61,809 nucleotides of DNA, from contig CALXBN010000047.1 of NCBI GenBank assembly GCA_944386555.1, positions 1-61,809 on the forward strand, given 5' to 3'. Source of the DNA: an uncultured Ruthenibacterium sp. Lineage in GTDB: Bacteria; Bacillota; Clostridia; Oscillospirales; Ruminococcaceae. Of this stretch, positions 51,775 through 60,279 are shown one piece after another. A program made the translations under genes and the position numbers. The notes below the pieces were generated by a model. The model was not told the DNA's origin and did not search any database. It saw only the letters and a program-made list of their open reading frames with translations. Each line of letters starts with the position of its first letter. Position 1 is the stretch's first letter.

Positions 51775-52638
51775 ATGTCGGGACTGTACTCTCAGCACTT
51801 GAACCGCCCCTGGCTGCGGACGGTACGCAACGGGCTGATTTCCCTGGTTTTGATCGCCCTGGCGGTGGCTACGCTGTTTCCCATCTATTATATGATCGTC
51901 TCCTCCTTCGGCGCGCCGGTGGAGGCGGGCGGCGCTTCCTACAGCCTGTTTCCCACCACGCTGACGCTGGACTCCTACAAGTTCTTTTTCGACTTCAGCC
52001 CCTATTCGGCGCGCTGGCTGCTCAACAGCCTGGTTGTGGGCCTGGTCACCGTGCTGGGCAATGTGGTGTTTGCCGGCCTGGCGGGCTATGCTTTTGCGAA
52101 GATCCGCTTTAAGGGGAAACGGTTCCTGTTTTACGCGCTGCTGTGCGCCATGATGATCCCTTATCAGGTCACGCAGGTGCCTTTGTACATGCTGATGGTC
52201 AACCAGCTGCACCTGAGCAATACCTATGCCGCTTTGGTGGCGCCCACTTTTGTAACGGCCTACAATGTATTCCTGTGCAAACAGTTCATGTCCAGCCTGC
52301 CCACTGAGATCATTGAATGCGCCAAAATCGAGGGCTGCAATCAGCTGCAGATCTATTTGAAGATCATCATGCCGCTCTCCAAGACCGTACTGGCGGTGAT
52401 GGCGATCCTGACGTTTATGAACAGCTGGAACAATTTCTTCTGGCCCTTCCTGGTGACCAGCAAGGACTATATGCAGACCATTCAGGTCGGCTTGAAGAAC
52501 TTCAAATTTGCCAATACCACCTATTTTGCACCCATGATGGCAGGCGCCACAATTTCAGCGCTGCCAATGTTCATTTTGTTCTTCAGCCTGCAGAAATACT
52601 TCCTGGAGGGCGTTACCATCGGCGCGGTGAAAGGATGA
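51775..52638 (+). CDS. Sugar ABC transporter permease (MalG-type)
   Basis: Second channel subunit, 287 aa. It has the EAA loop TEIIECAKIEGCNQLQIYLK and a C-terminus FLEGVTIGAVKG typical of MalG-type permeases. It starts 16 bases after its partner behind AGGAGG, and its stop overlaps the anmK start (ATGA). Confidence 0.94.
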   Translation: MSGLYSQHLNRPWLRTVRNGLISLVLIALAVATLFPIYYMIVSSFGAPVEAGGASYSLFPTTLTLDSYKFFFDFSPYSARWLLNSLVVGLVTVLGNVVFAGLAGYAFAKIRFKGKRFLFYALLCAMMIPYQVTQVPLYMLMVNQLHLSNTYAALVAPTFVTAYNVFLCKQFMSSLPTEIIECAKIEGCNQLQIYLKIIMPLSKTVLAVMAILTFMNSWNNFFWPFLVTSKDYMQTIQVGLKNFKFANTTYFAPMMAGATISALPMFILFFSLQKYFLEGVTIGAVKG

Positions 52639-53843
52639 TGCGCCCGGCATTTTTTCCATTGGCGGAACGGGACAGCCGTATCCTGGTGGGACTGATGTCA
52701 GGTACATCCGTGGACGGGATCGATGCGGCGGCCGTCCGGGTGAAAGGCCGGGGCGAAGCTGTTACAGCGGAGCCGCTGGCCTTTTTTACCACCCCGTACA
52801 CGCCGGCGGTGCGCGCGCGGATCCTGGAGGCATGCCGGTCGGATCGGACGCCGGTATGCCTGTTGGGGCCTTTGCACATGGAGCTGGGTGAAGTGTATGC
52901 CCGGGCCGCGCTGGAGGTCATCCGGCTTGCCGGGCTTTCGCCGGGGCAGGTGGACGCCATTGGAAGCCATGGGCAGACGGTATGGCACCGGCCGGTGTCG
53001 GAGGACGGGCGCGCCGCATTTACCGTGCAGCTGGGCGATGGGAACGTGATCGCGCAGCGCACAGGCATTCCCTGCGTGTCCGATTTCCGCACGGCAGATC
53101 TGGCTGCCGGCGGTCAGGGGGCGCCTTTGGTCCCGTTCACCGAATATCTGCTGTACCGCAGCCAAAATGAGGGCGTGCTGCTGCAGAACATCGGAGGGAT
53201 CGGGAATGTGACGGTGCTTGCGGCCGGATGCCGCGCGCAGGATGTGACGGCTTTCGATACAGGGCCGGGCAATATGGTGATTGACGGCCTGATGGAGCGG
53301 CTGACCCGGGGCCGCCAGCGGATGGATGAATCGGGCCGGGTGGCGGCGTGCGGCCACGTGTGCGAACCGCTGCTGCAAAAACTGATGCAGCACCCGTATT
53401 TCAAGCAGCCGGCGCCCAAAACCACCGGCCGGGAGATGTTCGGCCGGGCCTATGTGGAGGCGCTGGAGGCACAGGGGCGCGCCATGGGGCTGACGGATGC
53501 GGACATGGTGGCTACGGCCACCATGCTGACGGCCCGCAGCATTGCACAGGCGGTGCAGGATTTTATTTTGCCCCGGATGCAGCCCGCCCGGATGGTGGTG
53601 GGCGGGGGCGGCAGCCACAATGGGACGCTGCTGGCCATGCTGGCGCAGGCGCTGGAGCCCATGGGGGTCCGCGTATATACGCAGGAACAGCTGGGTGCCA
53701 GCAGTGACGCCAAAGAGGCTGTGGCCTTTGCGCTGCTGGCAGACTGCACGCTGCGCGGGGTCCCGGCGGCAGTGCCCTCCGCCACCGGCGCGCGGTACAG
53801 CGCCGTTCTGGGCAAACTTTCCTTTCCGGGAGGCTTGGTATAA
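52635..53843 (+). CDS. anmK: Anhydro-N-acetylmuramic acid kinase
   Basis: Kinase/hydrolase of about 402 aa that opens 1,6-anhydroMurNAc and phosphorylates it to MurNAc-6-P, the MurQ substrate. Diagnostic motifs are GLMSGTSVDGIDAA (ATP site), IGSHGQTVWH, the catalytic Asp in SDFRTADLAAGGQGAPLVP and FDTGPGNMVID. The start is ATG 52635 or 52638, overlapping the permease stop. The enzyme implies that the cell receives lytic-transglycosylase products (anhydro sugars), typically released by Gram-negative neighbours or phage lysis. Confidence 0.96.
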   Translation: MMRPAFFPLAERDSRILVGLMSGTSVDGIDAAAVRVKGRGEAVTAEPLAFFTTPYTPAVRARILEACRSDRTPVCLLGPLHMELGEVYARAALEVIRLAGLSPGQVDAIGSHGQTVWHRPVSEDGRAAFTVQLGDGNVIAQRTGIPCVSDFRTADLAAGGQGAPLVPFTEYLLYRSQNEGVLLQNIGGIGNVTVLAAGCRAQDVTAFDTGPGNMVIDGLMERLTRGRQRMDESGRVAACGHVCEPLLQKLMQHPYFKQPAPKTTGREMFGRAYVEALEAQGRAMGLTDADMVATATMLTARSIAQAVQDFILPRMQPARMVVGGGGSHNGTLLAMLAQALEPMGVRVYTQEQLGASSDAKEAVAFALLADCTLRGVPAAVPSATGARYSAVLGKLSFPGGLV

Positions 53844-54806
53844 ATGAAGCTGCGTCATGTGATGGATGAGGACCGGGCGGCCCTGTGCGCGCTGTGGAAC
53901 CGCGCCGCCCCGCTGCAGGGTTATGCGGCGCTGACCGAGCAGGAGATGGACAGCCTGATCCTCCGGAACAAGTATTTTGACCCTGCGGCCTCGTTTGTGC
54001 TGGAGGACGGGGCGCTGCACGGCTTTGGCAGTGCCGCCAGTGCGGAGGATCTGCCCGGCGGCGCGAAGCGGGGCTACCTGTGCTTTGCGGTGACGGACCG
54101 GCAGGCGGGCGAAGCGGGACATCGCCTTCTGATGGATGCATTGGAGCAGGCTCTGCGCGCGCGGGGGTGCGAATGCGCCGACGTGCTGTTTTTCAACCCC
54201 ATCCGCCTGCCGTGGGTAATCCCGGGCACACCGGGCCACCGACACAACAATGTGCCGGGGCTGTGGGTGGAATGCGAGGCCTACGGCTGGATGCTGGCGC
54301 GCGGCTATGCCGAACGCACGCGGGAGTGTGCGATGTATCTGCCTTTGGGCGGCTTTTCGCTGCCAAAGCGCCTGCTGGCGCGCCAGCAGGCGTTGGAGCG
54401 GGAGGGCCTGCGCGTGGCGCCTTATGACGGCCGCGTGCACAAGGGCTTGGAGGAAATGCTGCAGACATTGGGAAATGCGGAATGGCAGGCGGAAATCACC
54501 GGCTGTGCCCGGACGGGCACGCTTTTTCTGGTGGCGCTGTGCGGCGCGCAGACGGTGGGATTTGCCGGCCCGGTTTATCCGCAGCCGGACGGCCGGGGCT
54601 ATTTCACGGGGATCGGCGTGATACCCGCATATGAAGGGCGCGGCCTGGGTACGCTGCTGTTCAACCGGATGTGCCTGGCCCAGCAGGAAGCCGGTGCAAA
54701 GTATCTGTCCCTGTTTACGGGAGAAAAGAATCCCGCGCGGCATATTTATGAGCAGACGGGTTTCAAAGCGGTGCGCAGTTTTGGAATTCTGCGCAAAGCG
54801 CTGTAA
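53844..54806 (+). CDS. Tandem-GNAT acetyltransferase-like protein
   Basis: A 320-aa protein with two GNAT halves. The N-terminal half is degenerate. The C-terminal half (about 200-320) has the acetyl-CoA loop VIPAYEGRGLGTLLFN (Q/R-x-x-G-x-G/A) and a late IYEQTGFKAVRSF. The ATG directly follows the anmK stop, so translation is coupled. In this locus it could acetylate a free amino sugar or peptide amine, for example re-acetylating GlcN or MurN from de-N-acetylated peptidoglycan. That role is speculative. Confidence 0.82.
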   Translation: MKLRHVMDEDRAALCALWNRAAPLQGYAALTEQEMDSLILRNKYFDPAASFVLEDGALHGFGSAASAEDLPGGAKRGYLCFAVTDRQAGEAGHRLLMDALEQALRARGCECADVLFFNPIRLPWVIPGTPGHRHNNVPGLWVECEAYGWMLARGYAERTRECAMYLPLGGFSLPKRLLARQQALEREGLRVAPYDGRVHKGLEEMLQTLGNAEWQAEITGCARTGTLFLVALCGAQTVGFAGPVYPQPDGRGYFTGIGVIPAYEGRGLGTLLFNRMCLAQQEAGAKYLSLFTGEKNPARHIYEQTGFKAVRSFGILRKAL

Positions 54807-54822
54807 GAAAGGAAGCGTTATC

Positions 54823-55518
54823 ATGGAACAAAAGCACACCATTCTGGCCATTGGTGCACATGTGGGAGATATGGAGCTGACGGCGGGGATGCTGCTGGCG
54901 GCCTGCGCCCGGCAGGGCGGCACGGTGGTGACCTTGGCGCTGACAGCAGGGGAAAAGGGCGCGCCCGCAGGCGCCGATACGGCGGCATACCGGGCGCAGA
55001 AAGTGGCCGAAGCAGAAGAGTTCGCCCGCCGTCTGGGGGGAACGGCCCGTGTGCTGGACTATGCCGACGGCCTTTTGCCGGATACCGACGAGGTGCGTTT
55101 TGCCGTGTGTGATCAGATCCGCTCCGTCCGTCCGGACATCATCATCACCCATCATGGGGCCGGCATGCACAAGGACCACATGCTGTGCCATCGCATTGTG
55201 GAAGATGCGCGCTTTTATGCCGGCGTGGCGGGCTTTGTCCGCAGCCAGCCCGCCCATTTTGCCCGCACGTTGTATTTCGCCGAAAACTGGGAGGACGCCA
55301 CGGACTTCCGCCCGCAGGTTTATATGGACGTCAGCGATGGCTACGAACTCTGGAAGCAGGCGATCACCGCTCACTGGTTTGCGCAGCACAGCACGTCGTT
55401 CCCGTATATGGAGTATTATGATGCCCTCAGCCGCGTGCGCGGCATCGAGGCGCGCACGCGGCGTGCGGAATGCTTTATGATCCCGGCGGAAAATCGCCGC
55501 CTGGTGACATCGCTGTAA
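54823..55518 (+). CDS. PIG-L/LmbE-family protein with altered catalytic motif
   Basis: A 231-aa protein of the zinc-dependent GlcNAc deacetylase (PIG-L/MshB/LmbE) fold. The usual AHPDDE is AHVGDME: the zinc ligands His13 and Asp16 are kept, but the general-base aspartate (Asp15 of MshB) is Gly15. Later zinc-site motif HKDHMLCH is present. The RBS is AAAGGAAG. It lies between the GNAT and NamZ-type genes. It may de-N-acetylate an imported amino-sugar conjugate by a modified mechanism, or be a non-deacetylase member. Confidence 0.83.
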   Translation: MEQKHTILAIGAHVGDMELTAGMLLAACARQGGTVVTLALTAGEKGAPAGADTAAYRAQKVAEAEEFARRLGGTARVLDYADGLLPDTDEVRFAVCDQIRSVRPDIIITHHGAGMHKDHMLCHRIVEDARFYAGVAGFVRSQPAHFARTLYFAENWEDATDFRPQVYMDVSDGYELWKQAITAHWFAQHSTSFPYMEYYDALSRVRGIEARTRRAECFMIPAENRRLVTSL

Positions 55519-55528
55519 GGAGTACCGT

Positions 55529-56683
55529 ATGTTGGGGTGCGGCATTGATGTTTTGCTGGAAGACGAGGCGTACGGCCGGCTGCTGCGCAGCCGCCGTGTA
55601 GGCCTTGTAACCAATCCGACAGGGCTGGACGGGCAGATGCGCCCCACGGTGGACCTGCTGCACAGCCGTTTTTGCCTGACGGCGCTGTTCGCGCCGGAGC
55701 ATGGTGTCCGCGGTGAACAGGCGGCCGGCGAGCGGGTGCGGCAGACGCGCGACAGGCGGACAGGGCTGCCGGTGTACAGCCTGTACAGCGGCGGCGGGCA
55801 GCACCTGACGGAGGAAATGCTGGCGGATTTCGATATTCTGGTATATGATATTCAGGATGTGGGCAGCCGGTACTATACCTATATTTATACGCTTTTGTAT
55901 GTACTGCAGGACTGTGCCCGGGCAGGAAAACCCCTGTTGGTGCTGGACAGGCCCAACCCACTGGGAGGCGAAGCGGTGGAGGGCAACCTGGTGCGGGAGG
56001 AATACCGTTCCTTCGTGGGCGGGTACCCGTTGTGTATGCGTTACGGCCTGACGGCGGGGGAATTTGCCCGCATGGCCAACGGGACGCTGGGCTTGGGCGC
56101 ACAGCTGACGGTGGTGCCCTGCCGCGGGTGGCGCCGGGCCATGCTGTGGCCGCAGACGGGGCGCCTGTGGGTAATGCCTTCGCCCGGCCTGCCGCGTTTT
56201 ACGGCAGCTCTGCTGTACAGCGGCACCTGCTTGTTTGAGGGGACCAACCTCTCGGAGGGGCGCGGGACGGCGGCTCCGTTCGAGCTGATCGGCGCGCCGT
56301 ATATTGATGAGCCGGAGCGTTTGGCGGAAGCGCTGAACGCGCAGAAGATGCCGGGGATTTATTTCCGCCCCCTGTTTTTCGTGCCCTGCGCACACAAGCA
56401 CGCAGAACAACTGTGCGGCGGGGTGCAGCTGCATGTTACGGACGGGACGGCGCTGCGCCCGGTACGTGCGGCGCTGGCGCTTTTGTACGAGGTTCAGGCG
56501 CGCTGGCCCCGGGATTTTGCCTGGCAGACCCCGCTGCCGCCGGCTACACGGCCGCACATCGAGCTGCTGGGCGGTGATGACCTGCTGTACCGGCGTGCGC
56601 CGCTGGCACAGGTCCTGGCGCAGTATGCGGCGGATGAAGAACAGTTCCGGGCGGAAAAATGTGCCTGGCACCTGTATGCGTGA
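55529..56683 (+). CDS. namZ: Exo-beta-N-acetylmuramidase, NamZ type (DUF1343, GH171)
   Basis: A 384-aa member of the DUF1343/YbbC family, whose B. subtilis member NamZ cuts MurNAc from the non-reducing end of peptidoglycan fragments. Family blocks seen are RRVGLVTNPTGLD, LFAPEHGVRGEQ, LVYDIQDVGSRYYTYIYTL, VLDRPNPLGG, YPLCMRYGLTAGE and LFEGTNLSEGRGT. Unlike secreted NamZ it has no signal peptide (it begins MLGCGIDVLL), so it should act in the cytoplasm on imported MurNAc-GlcNAc. The RBS AAGGAG precedes ATG 55529. NagZ-type and kinase genes follow directly. Confidence 0.92.
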   Translation: MLGCGIDVLLEDEAYGRLLRSRRVGLVTNPTGLDGQMRPTVDLLHSRFCLTALFAPEHGVRGEQAAGERVRQTRDRRTGLPVYSLYSGGGQHLTEEMLADFDILVYDIQDVGSRYYTYIYTLLYVLQDCARAGKPLLVLDRPNPLGGEAVEGNLVREEYRSFVGGYPLCMRYGLTAGEFARMANGTLGLGAQLTVVPCRGWRRAMLWPQTGRLWVMPSPGLPRFTAALLYSGTCLFEGTNLSEGRGTAAPFELIGAPYIDEPERLAEALNAQKMPGIYFRPLFFVPCAHKHAEQLCGGVQLHVTDGTALRPVRAALALLYEVQARWPRDFAWQTPLPPATRPHIELLGGDDLLYRRAPLAQVLAQYAADEEQFRAEKCAWHLYA

Positions 56684-56696
56684 AAGGAAGTTCAGT

Positions 56697-58226
56697 ATGA
56701 CATTGCGTCAAAAATTGGGGCAGCTGGTGATGTTCGGATTCCCGGGCCTGGAGCCGGGGCCGGAGGCCATGCGGCTGATGGAAGAGTACAAGGCGGGCAA
56801 TGTGGCGCTGTTTGCCCACAATCTGGAATCGGCCTGCCAGGTGCGCGATTTGTGTGAAAACCTGCAGCGCACGATCCGTGCGGCGTGCGGCCAGCCGGCG
56901 CTCATCAGCATCGACCAGGAGGGCGGCGTGGTGGCACGGCTGCCGCAGGACGCGGTATCTTTCCCCTCGGCCATGGCCGTCGCCGCCACGGGCGAGCCGG
57001 AAAATGCGTTCCGGGCTGCCCTGTACACCGGACGGGAGCTGGCTGCTTTGGGCATCAACTGCAACCTGGCACCGGTGGCGGACATCAATACCAACGCGCA
57101 GAACCCGGTGATCGGTGTGCGCGCCTACGGGGCACGGCCCCGGCAGGTATCCGCCTTTGCGGATGCTGCCGTTGCCGGCTATCTGCAGGCGGGCATCCTG
57201 CCGGTGGCCAAGCATTTTCCCGGCCACGGCGACACCAACGTGGACAGCCACCTGGGCTTGCCGGTGGTGAACAAAAGCCTGGAGGAGATGGAAGCCTGTG
57301 AGCTGATCCCCTTTAGGAGCGCGGTGGAGCACGGCGTGCCCGCCGTGATGGCGGCCCACATCCTCTTCCCGGCGCTGGAGGCAGACGGCGTTCCGGCCAC
57401 CATGTCCGCCGCAGTGCTGCAGGGCATCCTGCGCGGGAAACTGGGCTTCAGCGGGCTGATCATGACAGACTGCCTGGAAATGGGAGCAATTCAGAAGTAC
57501 TGCGGCACGCCGGAAGGTTTTGTGGCGGCGCTGCGGGCAGGGGCAGACATGGGATGTATTTCCCACACTCCGGCGCTGGCGCTGCGCGCGCTGGAGCTGG
57601 CCGAACAGGCGGTGGAAGACGGCACGCTGCCCATGGCGCGTGTGGATGAAGCGGTGGCCCATGTGCTGGCGGCCAAGCGGCGGTTTGCATCGGCACACGC
57701 TCCGTGGAGCGAGGTGAACGCACCGGAACATCGCGCGGCAGCCGGGCGCATGATGGCGCAGGCTGTCACACGGATGGACGCCTTGGGGCCGCTGCCCGCA
57801 GTAGACGGGCATGCGTTCTTTGTGGGATGCCCGGCCTATCGCGCTACGTTTGCCTCCAGCGCGCCGGACGACGGGCATACATTTGCCCAGACGATGGCCG
57901 AGCGCTTCGGCGCGCGGTTCGCGGTGACGCCCGTACAGCCCGGGCAGGTGGATCTCGGCAGGGTGCTGCAGGAGACCGCGCCGGGCCAGACAGTGGTCGT
58001 AGGCACGTACAACGGGCATCTGAACCGGGGGCAGATTGATTTGGCAAACGCGCTGTGCGCTGCAGGGCGGGCGGTCATCGCCGTGGCCCTGCGGAATCCG
58101 TACGACCTGACGGCCATAGACGCCGGCGCGTGGAAGATTGCGGCCTTTGAGTACACGCCGCTGTCCTTTGATGCAGTGGAACAGGTGCTGCGGGGGGCGC
58201 AGGCCCCCGGACGGCTGGAACTTTGA
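56697..58226 (+). CDS. nagZ: GH3 beta-N-acetylglucosaminidase (NagZ type)
   Basis: Cytoplasmic exo-glucosaminidase, about 509 aa, with the canonical NagZ active site. It has SIDQEGGVVARL, Lys172-His173 in KHFPGHGDT, the Asp183/His185 acid-base dyad (VDSH) and nucleophile Asp258 in LIMTDCLEM. A C-terminal extension of about 150 residues follows the barrel, as in Firmicute NagZ. ATG 56697 follows GAAAGGAAG; the longer frame overlaps namZ. It removes GlcNAc from muropeptides or GlcNAc-MurNAc, complementing NamZ, which removes MurNAc from the opposite linkage. Confidence 0.93.
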   Translation: MTLRQKLGQLVMFGFPGLEPGPEAMRLMEEYKAGNVALFAHNLESACQVRDLCENLQRTIRAACGQPALISIDQEGGVVARLPQDAVSFPSAMAVAATGEPENAFRAALYTGRELAALGINCNLAPVADINTNAQNPVIGVRAYGARPRQVSAFADAAVAGYLQAGILPVAKHFPGHGDTNVDSHLGLPVVNKSLEEMEACELIPFRSAVEHGVPAVMAAHILFPALEADGVPATMSAAVLQGILRGKLGFSGLIMTDCLEMGAIQKYCGTPEGFVAALRAGADMGCISHTPALALRALELAEQAVEDGTLPMARVDEAVAHVLAAKRRFASAHAPWSEVNAPEHRAAAGRMMAQAVTRMDALGPLPAVDGHAFFVGCPAYRATFASSAPDDGHTFAQTMAERFGARFAVTPVQPGQVDLGRVLQETAPGQTVVVGTYNGHLNRGQIDLANALCAAGRAVIAVALRNPYDLTAIDAGAWKIAAFEYTPLSFDAVEQVLRGAQAPGRLEL

Positions 58227-58242
58227 AACAGGGGGGATCCCG

Positions 58243-59178
58243 ATGGAAGCCTATGTGCTGGGCCTGGACGGCGGCGGTACCAAAACGCTGGCCCAGGCCA
58301 TGGATGCGCAGGGGGCGCCGCTGTTCTGTGTGCGGGGCGGTGCGCTGAACGCCAACAGCGAGGCGTACCGCCGGGTGCGGGACACCGTGCAGGAACTGCT
58401 GGCGCAGGCTGCGGTATGTGCAGGACCGGACCGGTATCTGGCGGCGGTGTGCATTGCGGCGGCGGGGGCAGGCAACCCCGATGCCTGCCGGGTGCTGCGC
58501 AGCGCCCTGGCCGACGCCGGTTTCCGCGGCCCTGCCCGGGTGGTCGGCGATCATCTGGCTGCGCTGACAGGCGCCCTGGGAAGCCCGGAGGGCATGGTGC
58601 TGATTGCGGGCACCGGCTCCATCTGCGCGGGGCGCACGGCAGACGGCCGGGAGGCCCGTGCAGGCGGGCGCGGCCATCTGATCGACGATGAGGGAAGCGG
58701 ATATGCCATGGGGCGCGATGTTCTGCGCGCGGTGGTGGAGGCCGAGGACGGGCGCGGCCCCTGCACCTGCCTGACGCCGGCGGTGTATAAGGCGCTGCAG
58801 GTGACGGATGTGGCCGGCCTGGTGTCGTATGTTTACGCCCCCGGCCGGTCCAAGCGGGAAATTGCCTGCCTGGCGCGCCTGCTGCCCCAGGCGGCTGCCC
58901 GGGATGACCGGGCGGCACAGCGGATCTACATGCGGGCCGCCGAAGAACTGGCGCGCCTGGTGCAGGCGGTGGCGGAACGGCTGGCAATGCAAAACGGATC
59001 TCTGGCTCTGGCGGGCGGTGCACTGTACAACGATGCGCACCTGCGCGAATTGCTGGAAGCCCGGCTGAACCGCCTGCTGCCGGAACTGCATGTGGTACAG
59101 GCCCGGCACGATGCGGCCTGGGGCGCTGCGCAGATGGCGCGCGGGCTGCTGAGTTCAAACAGAGAGGAGCTGCGCTGA
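58243..59178 (+). CDS. BadF-type N-acetylhexosamine kinase (MurK/NagK-like)
   Basis: ASKHA kinase of about 311 aa with LGLDGGGTKTLAQAM (phosphate-1), VLIAGTGSICAGR (phosphate-2), GHLIDDEGSGYAMGRD and adenosine motif LALAGGALYN. This is the pattern of GlcNAc kinase and MurK, which phosphorylate GlcNAc and MurNAc at O6. ATG 58243 follows AGGGGGG. In the operon it would phosphorylate the free MurNAc released by NamZ so that MurQ can act. Confidence 0.9.
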   Translation: MEAYVLGLDGGGTKTLAQAMDAQGAPLFCVRGGALNANSEAYRRVRDTVQELLAQAAVCAGPDRYLAAVCIAAAGAGNPDACRVLRSALADAGFRGPARVVGDHLAALTGALGSPEGMVLIAGTGSICAGRTADGREARAGGRGHLIDDEGSGYAMGRDVLRAVVEAEDGRGPCTCLTPAVYKALQVTDVAGLVSYVYAPGRSKREIACLARLLPQAAARDDRAAQRIYMRAAEELARLVQAVAERLAMQNGSLALAGGALYNDAHLRELLEARLNRLLPELHVVQARHDAAWGAAQMARGLLSSNREELR

Positions 59179-59179
59179 A

Positions 59180-60268
59180 ATGGCGGATGCGGCTGCGTTT
59201 GACCGGAAGATGGCGCCCGACGGGTGCGGCGCGGAGCGATGTGTTTGGCACGAAGTGCCCGGTGCGCCCGCCCGTGTGGAGGGCCTGGCCTTTTTTGACA
59301 GTGAAAAGCGATGGGACAGGCTGCCGCAGGCGCTGCAGCCCGTTCTGAAACAGGTGCGCCCGGCGCTGGCGGAATTGTCCCGCCATATGGCGGGCGCTTC
59401 GCTGCGCTTTTACACAGACAGCCCGGAGGTTTGGCTGAAGGCGCAGGTGGAATCGCCGCCGTACATGAGCCATATGACGCCGGCGGCCCAGTGTGGGTTC
59501 GACTGCTATGTGCGCCTGCCCGGGCAGCCGTGGGCTTTTGCGGGACTGAGCAAATTCCCTCTCTCACAAAGCACGTTCTGCGTCCGCCTGGCCCGTGGCC
59601 TGCCCGGGCGTGTGCAGGTCTGTATCAATCTGCCGCTGTACACGGGGGTGCGCTCCCTCGCGGTGGGGCTGGCGCCGGGGGCACAGATGCATTGCCCGCC
59701 GCCGCCCGTCCGCAGCGCCGTTGCCTTTTACGGCACTTCCATTACCCAGGGCGGCTGCGCCAGCCGCCCCGGTATGGCATACCCGGCCATCTTGGGCCGC
59801 ATGCTGGACAGGCCCACATACAATTTCGGCTTTTCCGGAAACGGCGTGGCACTGGCGGAATTGGCCGATGCCATCTGTGCGGCGCCCGGTTTGGGTGCGC
59901 TGGTGGTGGACGTAGAGGCAAATGCGGGGCCGGAAGGGCTGCTGGAGGAAAATTTGCCGCGCTTTTTGGATGCAGTGCGCACGGCTGCGCCCGCGCTGCC
60001 GGTGCTGCTCCTGTGCGGGACGGTACAGGCCGATTGCCGGTGGGACAGCCGCGCGGCAGACTGCTGGCAGGGTTACGCCGCCTTCGAGCGGCGGGAGGCC
60101 GAGCGCCGGGCTGCGGAAGGAGACCGGCGGATCTTCCTTGCAAATGCGGCGGAATTGATTGGCGGGCCGGGCGCGGAGGCCACGGTGGACGGGATCCATC
60201 TGACGGATCTGGGCTTTTACGCGCTGGCGTCCGGCCTGGCGCCGGTTCTGGAGGCCATAATGGAATAG
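59180..60268 (+). CDS. SGNH/GDSL hydrolase (carbohydrate esterase-like)
   Basis: A 362-aa two-part protein. The first about 170 residues form a beta-rich accessory domain, and the second part is an SGNH hydrolase with the Ser block FYGTSITQGG, the Gly/Asn blocks NFGFSGNG and DVEANAG, and the catalytic D-x-x-H in VDGIHLTDLG. No signal peptide. It starts one base after the kinase stop. It resembles SsfX3-like/acetyl-xylan-type esterases; here it could remove 6-O-acetyl groups from MurNAc, which block lysozyme-resistant peptidoglycan from further breakdown (inference). Confidence 0.86.
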   Translation: MADAAAFDRKMAPDGCGAERCVWHEVPGAPARVEGLAFFDSEKRWDRLPQALQPVLKQVRPALAELSRHMAGASLRFYTDSPEVWLKAQVESPPYMSHMTPAAQCGFDCYVRLPGQPWAFAGLSKFPLSQSTFCVRLARGLPGRVQVCINLPLYTGVRSLAVGLAPGAQMHCPPPPVRSAVAFYGTSITQGGCASRPGMAYPAILGRMLDRPTYNFGFSGNGVALAELADAICAAPGLGALVVDVEANAGPEGLLEENLPRFLDAVRTAAPALPVLLLCGTVQADCRWDSRAADCWQGYAAFERREAERRAAEGDRRIFLANAAELIGGPGAEATVDGIHLTDLGFYALASGLAPVLEAIME

Positions 60269-60279
60269 AGGGCTGCACG

